Source: an uncultured Oscillospiraceae bacterium
Lineage (GTDB): Bacteria; Bacillota; Clostridia; Oscillospirales; Ruminococcaceae
DNA length: 9,996 bases
NCBI GenBank assembly: GCA_950097605.1
Contig: CATNEU010000027.1
Span: 1-9,996 of the forward strand
Reading direction: 5' to 3'
Shown: in pieces, positions 5,627 to 9,996 of the stretch
Position numbering within the stretch: position 1 is the stretch's first letter
Layout of the letters: the number at the start of each line of letters is the position of its first letter
Notes under the pieces: model-generated
What the model saw: only the letters and a program-made list of their open reading frames with translations
Databases searched by the model: none
Told to the model about the DNA's origin: nothing
Translations under genes and position numbers: made by a program

Positions 5627-6408
5627 TTCCCCTGCCCTCCGTTCTCCCGGCAAAGGGCGTCCTTCATAATGTAATGGCGGTGCCGCCCCTTTGATTTGGA
5701 CTTGTATTCGATTGCCCCGGTGGGACAGCCGCCAATGCACGCCATACAGTGTGTGCAATTCCCTTTCCATGCCGGTTTTCCATCCAGCATGTCAATATTC
5801 TGCAGAGGGCATCGAACGGCGCATTTTCCGCAGGCGACGCAACGGTCCGTTGCCCTAAATCCCTTGTCATGAACAAAAAACGCATAGAATAGCGGATTGA
5901 CCGGGCCGCTTTGCAGTTTGCCCGCAAAGGAAACGGACGGTTCCGCAAAGCGTTTACCAGACCGTATCTGTTCCGAAAGCGCGGCAACGCAGGGCTTTGC
6001 ATGTTCAATAATTGACCGGCATTCCGACGCGCTGGGCGTTGGGAACAGCGCCAGATAGTTTTCCGGCATAACAACCGGAGCAAGCCCGCAAAACCGCAGG
6101 CCCTTTTTCGCGCACAGCTTCTCCGCATAAGCCGCGGCGTTGCCGCAGTTGCCGCCGCAAGTCAACACAAAATAGGCGTCCCGGCTGCCTTTGAAGTTGG
6201 TCTCCAAAATCCACCGCTCCACAACCTTGGGCATCCGCCAGCAATAGGTTGGCGCCACAAACACCAATGGGCGTTTTGACTGGATTGTCATGTTCTTTCC
6301 CGTTTTCAAATTCTCATTGATGGAAATGACTGCATCGTCCGCCAGCATTTCCGCAAGCAGGGTTGCCACAAGCTGGCTATTGCCAGTACCGCTGAAATAG
6401 AAAACCAT
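5623..6408 (-). CDS. EFR1 family flavodoxin-ferredoxin protein
   Basis: 261 residues. The N-terminus is a flavodoxin-like FMN domain with the phosphate loop YFSGTGNS (residues 4-11), then PLVFVAPTYCWRMP (about 47-60) and the LTCGG loop (82-86). The C-terminus is a dicluster ferredoxin: CVACGKCAVRCP (Cys190, 193, 196, 200) and CTHCMACIGGCP (Cys218, 221, 224, 228). This order is the hallmark of the EFR1 family of anaerobes, thought to be electron-transfer proteins. It starts at ATG 6408 with GGGGAGG (6421-6415) six bases upstream. Its stop overlaps the next ATG by four bases, so it is coupled to the ferredoxin-nitroreductase and is a natural electron partner for it (inference). The promoter and palindromic operator lie directly upstream, divergent from a TetR gene. 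Confidence 0.92.
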   Translation of the reverse strand: MVFYFSGTGNSQLVATLLAEMLADDAVISINENLKTGKNMTIQSKRPLVFVAPTYCWRMPKVVERWILETNFKGSRDAYFVLTCGGNCGNAAAYAEKLCAKKGLRFCGLAPVVMPENYLALFPTPSASECRSIIEHAKPCVAALSEQIRSGKRFAEPSVSFAGKLQSGPVNPLFYAFFVHDKGFRATDRCVACGKCAVRCPLQNIDMLDGKPAWKGNCTHCMACIGGCPTGAIEYKSKSKGRHRHYIMKDALCRENGGQGK

Positions 6409-6421
6409 AAAAAACCTCCCC

Positions 6422-6450
6422 TTGACAATACAAACCGTGCCGGATATGAT
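6422..6450 (+). promoter_or_regulatory. Promoter of the TetR-family gene
   Basis: A perfect TTGACA (6422-6427) and TATGAT (6445-6450, five of six) are separated by 17 bases. The -10 and most of the spacer lie inside the long palindrome at 6433-6477, so bound repressor would block it. Confidence 0.82.
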
Positions 6451-6477
6451 ACATATTGTATCATATCCGGCACGGTT
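6433..6477. promoter_or_regulatory. Palindromic operator shared by the divergent promoters
   Basis: Bases 6433-6453 and 6457-6477 are perfect reverse complements (21 bp per arm, centre at 6455), reading ACCGTGCCGGATATGATACA from 6434 on both strands. The palindrome covers the -10 elements of both divergent promoters. Its position between a TetR gene and its divergent neighbour is the classic layout for a TetR-family operator. At 45 bases it is long enough for two overlapping dimers. Binding by the adjacent regulator is inferred. Confidence 0.85.
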
Positions 6478-6482
6478 GTCAA
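6455..6482 (-). promoter_or_regulatory. Promoter of the EFR1/ferredoxin-nitroreductase operon
   Basis: On the minus strand, a perfect TTGACA (6482-6477) is followed by 16 bases and TACAAT (6460-6455, five of six). It overlaps the TetR promoter face to face within the palindrome. The predicted leader to ATG 6408 is about 40 bases. Confidence 0.8.
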
Positions 6483-6518
6483 TCAGCCCACCTGAGACAA
6501 AACGAGGAGAAGTGTATC

Positions 6519-7052
6519 ATGGACAAGAGAAAAGCAGCCAGCCAAACTGTGAAAGACCGCTTATTTTCCGCACTGATCGAGTTTGCGGGACACAAAGACT
6601 GGTCCAAGTTAACCGTCACCGAGCTGATCCAAAAAGCCGGCGTTGCCCGGGCGTCCTTTTATCGAAATTTCAAGTCTGTGGAAGAACTCATCGACTACGG
6701 CATTCAGCAGATGGCTCTGCGCTATCATGCGGGAAAACCGTTTTTGGACGAAGACTTCCGCAGCAGAGAAGGGATGCTGTATAAATTCCGGTTTTACAAA
6801 GAACACGCCGGCCTTGTTCTGGCCTTTCATCACGCCAAGGTGGCGACCACCCTGCTGGACGTCATCACCGATTGTGAAATCGACGCCTGCGGCGACATGC
6901 CTGCCAGCTCGATTACAAAATACGAGCTCTATTACTTCTCAGGGGCGTTTTATAACATGATGCTATGCTGGTTGGAGAGCGGCATGCAGGAAACGCCCGA
7001 GGCTATGGCGGATGAATTTTTGCGGATCGTCAACAATATAGGTCCGCGTTGA
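6519..7052 (+). CDS. TetR/AcrR family transcriptional regulator
   Basis: 177 residues from ATG 6519, preceded by AGGAGA (6505-6510) with 8 bases spacing. The frame is open back to 6456, but that part lies in the operator and was rejected. The N-terminal helix-turn-helix is clear: a first helix (TVKDRLFSALIEFAG, about 10-24), then LTVTELIQKAGVARASFYRNFKSVEELI (31-58), the standard TetR recognition pattern. The rest is a helical ligand-binding and dimer domain with several aromatic residues (YKFRFYKEHAG; YELYYFSGAFYNMMLCWLESG) that may form the ligand pocket. TetR proteins are usually repressors released by a small molecule. Its divergent placement over the palindrome suggests that it represses itself and the redox operon. 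The inducer may be a substrate of that operon, such as a quinone or nitro compound. This last step is a guess. Confidence 0.92.
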   Translation: MDKRKAASQTVKDRLFSALIEFAGHKDWSKLTVTELIQKAGVARASFYRNFKSVEELIDYGIQQMALRYHAGKPFLDEDFRSREGMLYKFRFYKEHAGLVLAFHHAKVATTLLDVITDCEIDACGDMPASSITKYELYYFSGAFYNMMLCWLESGMQETPEAMADEFLRIVNNIGPR

Positions 7053-7149
7053 TAGGGGATTCTCAGGGCAGCGCTTGCATGCAAACCATTTTCTCGTAGG
7101 CAAAGGGCCCTCCCGTTTTCCCCATGCAGCATCTTCGCATGGCTGCGCC

Positions 7150-7183
7150 AAACAGCCCATACGCCGAAACGTATGGGCTGTTT
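7150..7183. terminator. Hairpin between convergent TetR and ABC permease genes
   Basis: A perfect 14-bp stem (AAACAGCCCATACG 7150-7163 with 7170-7183) has a six-base loop CCGAAA. The minus-strand permease stop is only two bases away (7187-7185). T-runs are short on both sides (TTTCTC on plus, TTT on minus), so termination may be partial. The 97 bases between 7053 and 7149 hold no gene that I can support. Confidence 0.7.
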
Positions 7184-7184
7184 C

Positions 7185-8786
7185 TCAGAGCTTTTCAAAT
7201 TTGCGAACGCCCCAGGTGTGTAAAACCGCGATGAGTCCGAACGCTACCACAAACAGCGCCAGCGTTGCAATGGCAAGCACCAACGGCAAGCCATATTGCC
7301 GGAATGCAAACAGGGAAAAACCCACAGCGGCAATTCCCAGGAAACCAGCCAGCATGGTCAAAAATGCCGGTGCGCTCTGCTTAATCACGGCAGTCTCGTT
7401 GGTCCATCCGAAATTGGGAAACAACAAATTGAGAAGCTGCCCAATCACCGAGATAAACAGTGCATAGGCCGCCGGCGTGAAAAACAGCAGCGCCGTTTGC
7501 AGCGCGTCCGCCCGCAGGCCAATCGCCAGGATTACGGCGTTGAGTGCAACCACCGGCAGGATTAGCAGCAGGTTCAGCGCAATCTTGCTCCACAATACGG
7601 TGCGCGTCGCAATTGGCAGCGAACGCAGCAGCCAGAAATTTTTGCCTTCCAGCGAGATGGAACAGGCGGTCGTATACGTCATGGTCACGAAAAGCGAAAT
7701 AAACAGCGGCGCGACCGAACCCACCAGTGAGCCGAGCATCGGAACGTCTAAAATCTCTTCGAGCTGGCCGGTGCCCAAAAAGGTCACAGCGATGGAGAAC
7801 ACCGTCATCAGCTCCAGGCCGATACCGGTGTTGAGCACATAGACCGGAGAGGAAAAGTAGCGCCTGACCTCCTTTTTGCAGAGCGCCGCACCCGGCGACC
7901 CCTGCTTGAGGCGGGTCAGCTTATAGTTCGACCGCGCGCCGACCCCTGTGAGCAGGCTGTGCAGCACGCCGAATTTGCGGCCAACCACCCAAACATATAC
8001 CGCCATGGCAACAAGCGAAATGCCCACAAACAGCGCAAACGAGAGCAGGTCCCCCTGGCAGACCGCGCGGGTATACACGCCCGTCAGCGGATAGACGCGG
8101 TCCACAATCCTCATCAGCGCGCTGCCAAAATCCGCAATATTCTCCATTGCAGCGCCCATATTCATCGAACCGAAGATCACGGCGACCATGATGGTCATGG
8201 TAAACACCAGATTCAGCGCGTTTTTGCGGCGGAACCGCGCCGTAGCGGCCGTGACCAACGTGCTGATTACCGTCGCAATCAATATCGGTACAACCGGCAG
8301 CAAAAACAACGTGAGCACAAAAAACAGATAAAACCACAGCGGCGGAGACACCATCACGGCATAGACCGCGCCCGCCGGCACCATGACAACCAGCGTAAAC
8401 AGGATGTTCATGCTGTACAGGATACAAATGCGGCTGAGAACGACCGTTTTGGAGCGCAGCGGCAGCGCCATCAGCAAATCATAATCCCGAAAGGCGAACA
8501 GGATGCCGCCCGCTTTGTATATCGTGGTGAACAGCGCGATGCAGCTCGATACCGCCATCATGATGGCGGGCAGCAGTATGAGCGGTGCGTTTGTCTCGTG
8601 CAGCGAATAGGCGATCATCGCGCTGTACAGCGTCGAAACACCAAGCAGCAGCAGCCCCACCAACGCCAGCAGGCAGGCAAACAGAACCATCTTGGTTTTT
8701 TCTCCCCGGCTTTTGCCGTGGATGGCCTTGTTAAAGCCCAATGTGTTGCGCGTATGCACGCGCATCAGCAACAGGATCTCACGCAT
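7185..8786 (-). CDS. ABC exporter permease subunit (ABC-2 like)
   Basis: 533 residues from ATG 8786. The protein is strongly hydrophobic, with roughly a dozen membrane segments in two halves. The first half includes MVLFACLLALVGLLLLGVS, the segment around SRICILYSMNILFTLVVMV, and FYLFFVLTLFLLPVVPILIA. A polar middle of about 60 residues (VGRKFGVLHSLLTG through ALCKKEVRRYF) separates it from the second half, which includes FISLFVTMTYTTACSISLEG and the region after SKIALNLLLILPVVALN. The FRDYDLLMALPL and LEGKNFWLLRSLPI stretches match each other in position and look like the coupling segments facing the ATPase in each half. The gene overlaps the ATPase gene by 8 bases, so the two subunits are made together. 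An in-frame TTG at 8792 is possible but has no ribosome site. The substrate is unknown. Confidence 0.88.
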   Translation of the reverse strand: MREILLLMRVHTRNTLGFNKAIHGKSRGEKTKMVLFACLLALVGLLLLGVSTLYSAMIAYSLHETNAPLILLPAIMMAVSSCIALFTTIYKAGGILFAFRDYDLLMALPLRSKTVVLSRICILYSMNILFTLVVMVPAGAVYAVMVSPPLWFYLFFVLTLFLLPVVPILIATVISTLVTAATARFRRKNALNLVFTMTIMVAVIFGSMNMGAAMENIADFGSALMRIVDRVYPLTGVYTRAVCQGDLLSFALFVGISLVAMAVYVWVVGRKFGVLHSLLTGVGARSNYKLTRLKQGSPGAALCKKEVRRYFSSPVYVLNTGIGLELMTVFSIAVTFLGTGQLEEILDVPMLGSLVGSVAPLFISLFVTMTYTTACSISLEGKNFWLLRSLPIATRTVLWSKIALNLLLILPVVALNAVILAIGLRADALQTALLFFTPAAYALFISVIGQLLNLLFPNFGWTNETAVIKQSAPAFLTMLAGFLGIAAVGFSLFAFRQYGLPLVLAIATLALFVVAFGLIAVLHTWGVRKFEKL

Positions 8787-9492
8787 GATCAATCAACTCC
8801 ATAAATACGTCTTCGAGGCTGCTGTCGCCCTTAATTTCCTGCGTTGGACCGCAGGCCAGCAGGCGGCCGCCTTTGATAATCGCAATTTTATTGCAGAGCT
8901 TTTCCGCGACGTCCAGCACATGGGTGGAGAAGAATATCGCAACGCCGTCGCGGCAGAGCGCGTGCATGGTGGTTTTGAGAATGTGCGCGGCCTTGGGGTC
9001 GAGTCCCACAAAGGGCTCGTCCAAAATCAGCAGGCGCGGGCTGTGCAGCAGCGCCGAGATGATCGTGAGCTTTTGTTTCATACCGTGCGAGTAGGACGAA
9101 ATCAAGTCTCCCAGGTTTTTGGTGATTTCAAAGGCGTCCGCATACTGCTTGATGATGCGTTCCCTCTCGTCCGCCGCAACCCGGAACACGTCCCCAATAA
9201 AGTTTAAAAACTGAATACCCGTGAGATTTTCATAGATGTCCGGGTTGTCGGGGATATAGGCAATCTGTTTTTTGCAGGCAAGCGGGTCTTGTTTCACCGA
9301 AACGCCGTCCACCAGAATATCGCCGCCGTCAAAATCCAGCACACCCGCAACCGCACGGATGGTCGTGGTCTTTCCCGCGCCGTTGTGCCCGATGAAGCCG
9401 TAGATATCGCCTCTCTCCACCGTCAAGCATAAATCGTCAACGGCCTTTTTGCCGCCTTTATAGGTCTTTGTGAAGTGTTTGATTTCCAGCAT
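8779..9492 (-). CDS. ABC transporter ATP-binding subunit
   Basis: 237 residues from ATG 9492, with AGGAGG (9505-9500) seven bases upstream. The frame continues to 9558, but that extension has no ribosome site. Motifs in order are Walker A GHNGAGKT (35-42); a Q-loop region reading IPDNPDIYENLTG (80-92), where the usual Gln is absent, as in some EcsA/CcmA-like ATPases; the signature YSHGMKQKL (134-142, a variant of LSGGQ); Walker B LLILDEP (154-160); and the switch His191 (STHVLDVAE). It powers export through the permease encoded directly downstream. The single-ATPase, single-large-permease layout fits an ABC-2/EcsAB-like exporter dimer of cytoplasmic ATPases. No clear promoter could be assigned in the AT-rich region upstream. 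The substrate is unknown. Confidence 0.93.
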   Translation of the reverse strand: MLEIKHFTKTYKGGKKAVDDLCLTVERGDIYGFIGHNGAGKTTTIRAVAGVLDFDGGDILVDGVSVKQDPLACKKQIAYIPDNPDIYENLTGIQFLNFIGDVFRVAADERERIIKQYADAFEITKNLGDLISSYSHGMKQKLTIISALLHSPRLLILDEPFVGLDPKAAHILKTTMHALCRDGVAIFFSTHVLDVAEKLCNKIAIIKGGRLLACGPTQEIKGDSSLEDVFMELIDHA

Positions 9493-9652
9493 GGATGTTC
9501 CTCCTCTAAAGCAGGATGGAAGCGACGCCTCCATCGTTTCTGTACCGCTATCCCCCATATGGAAAGAACGCGGCCCGGGCTTGGTCCGAAAACGTCCCTT
9601 GCCCGGTTCGAAATGAACTGTCTCCAGTGTACCGCAGGGAACTTTATAAAGC

Positions 9653-9679
9653 GTTTAAAAAGTCTAAGGAATGTTTAAA
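9653..9679. promoter_or_regulatory. Possible direct-repeat site upstream of the ABC operon
   Basis: GTTTAAA occurs at 9653-9659 and again at 9673-9679, exactly 20 bases apart (two helix turns), next to the palindrome CTTTATAAAG (9642-9651). This AT-rich patch lies about 150 bases before the ABC ATPase start. The spacing would suit a dimeric activator, but low-complexity AT sequence makes chance likely. Confidence 0.25.
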
Positions 9680-9709
9680 GAATGGCGGGGCGTGCAGGGC
9701 GGAAAAAGA

Positions 9710-9738
9710 TTGCTTCCTGTCGCATTTATCGGTATAAT
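9710..9738 (+). promoter_or_regulatory. Near-consensus promoter reading into the hairpin repeat array
   Basis: TTGCTT (9710-9715) and a perfect TATAAT (9733-9738) are 17 bases apart. The expected start is near 9745, at the first bases of the first cloverleaf-like module. No open frame follows closely, so the direct product is the repeat RNA or a long leader of a gene beyond the window. Confidence 0.7.
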
Positions 9739-9742
9739 AAAA

Positions 9743-9807
9743 AATAGCCGCTGCACGGTGTGCAGCCCACGCGGATGCGTGGCCAAAGGCAGAGCCTTTG
9801 GGCTATT
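9743..9807 (+). other. Module A: four-way-junction (cloverleaf-like) fold
   Basis: The closing stem AATAGC(C)/(G)GCTATT pairs 9743-9749 with 9801-9807. It holds three back-to-back hairpins: GCTGCAC/GTGCAGC (9750-9756 with 9760-9766, loop GGT), CCACGC/GCGTGG (9767-9772 with 9777-9782, loop GGAT) and CCAAAGGC/GCCTTTGG (9783-9790 with 9794-9801, loop AGA). Almost no base is unpaired at the junction, and G9801 is shared by two possible pairs. The loops are too small for a tRNA. The same module repeats at 9897-9961. Confidence 0.7.
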
Positions 9808-9819
9808 GTTTTGAAACAA

Positions 9820-9886
9820 GCGCCGATCAGCGCAAAATGCGCTGATTTGTGCCACTGGCACCCGCAAATCTTCGATTTGCCGGCGC
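9820..9886 (+). other. Module B: second four-way-junction fold
   Basis: The closing stem GCGCCG/CGGCGC pairs 9820-9825 with 9881-9886. Inside are ATCAGCGC/GCGCTGAT (9826-9833 with 9839-9846, loop AAAAT), GTGCC/GGCAC (9849-9853 with 9857-9861, loop ACT) and GCAAATC/GATTTGC (9864-9870 with 9874-9880, loop TTC). Only two short two-base linkers stay unpaired. The start of a second copy is visible at 9974-9996. Confidence 0.7.
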
Positions 9887-9996
9887 AGTTATAAAAAATA
9901 GCCGCTGCACGGTGTGCAGCCCACGCGGATGCGTGGCCAAAGGCAGAGCCTTTGGGCTATTGTTTTGAAACAAGCGCCGATCAGCGCAAAATGCGC

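Larger units (their letters stand above)
9737..9996 (+). repeat. Tandem array of a 154-base hairpin-packed unit (1.7 copies seen)
   Basis: Bases 9737-9842 and 9891-9996 are identical over all 106 bases available, giving a period of exactly 154. The second copy is cut by the window edge, so the array may continue. The unit is nearly all short perfect hairpins. Module A and module B (listed separately) are each a closing stem around three hairpins. Between them, TTGTTT/AAACAA (9806-9811 with 9814-9819) can form a seventh hairpin that competes with the end of module A's stem. I see no open frame, no CRISPR-like spacer and no transposase. The plus strand is assigned from the promoter at 9710-9738. 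Confidence 0.93.

Noticed and set aside
5627..5770. Longer N-terminus for the ferredoxin-nitroreductase
   Set aside because: It lies wholly inside the EFR1 gene in another frame. ATG 5626 has the coupled ATGA overlap and a ribosome site.
7075..7565. Plus-strand frames opposite the permease gene
   Set aside because: They are antisense shadows of a membrane-protein gene, without a ribosome site or family resemblance.
9743..9807. tRNA gene suggested by the cloverleaf shape
   Set aside because: Loops are 3-4 bases, there is no T-loop consensus, no seven-base anticodon loop and no CCA-type end.
9737..9996. CRISPR array
   Set aside because: The full 154-base period is identical with no variable spacers, and no cas gene is present.

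Overview
The window looks like chromosomal DNA from an anaerobic, moderately GC-rich Firmicute, most likely a Clostridia/Oscillospiraceae-type gut bacterium. The evidence is strong AGGAGG ribosome sites, sigma-A type promoters with 16-17 base spacers, intrinsic terminators, an EFR1-type flavodoxin/ferredoxin protein, a ferredoxin-nitroreductase fusion and a Clostridia-style Xer recombinase. No phage, IS or plasmid gene is visible.

Layout, left to right. (1) 1-2149, plus strand: the last codons of a copper-type P1B ATPase, a stand-alone nitroreductase with its own promoter, a CopZ-like one-domain metal chaperone, and a XerC/D-type tyrosine recombinase whose ATG overlaps the chaperone stop. A strong bidirectional terminator follows. 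(2) 2212-4100, minus strand: a YegS/DgkB-type lipid kinase with an apparently non-canonical start, an unrecognised 198-residue protein, and upstream a promoter-driven, helix-rich stretch (about 3831-4066) that looks like a structured RNA. (3) 4328-4705, plus: a small YdhG/DUF1801 protein. (4) 4798-7052: a minus-strand pair (EFR1 protein, then dicluster-ferredoxin-nitroreductase, ATGA overlap) divergent from a TetR regulator. The two promoters share a long near-perfect palindrome, giving a self-contained TetR-controlled redox module. (5) 7150-9492, minus: an ABC ATPase and a 533-residue permease, overlapping by 8 bases. (6) 9710-9996: a near-consensus plus-strand promoter running straight into a 154-base tandem repeat. 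Each repeat unit is almost entirely hairpins arranged as two consecutive four-way-junction (cloverleaf-like) modules. The array runs off the window.

The most unusual items are the hairpin tandem array at the right edge and the candidate structured RNA at about 3831-4066. The best-supported regulatory call is the palindromic operator at 6433-6477. All functional names rest on motif recognition by eye; no database search was possible.
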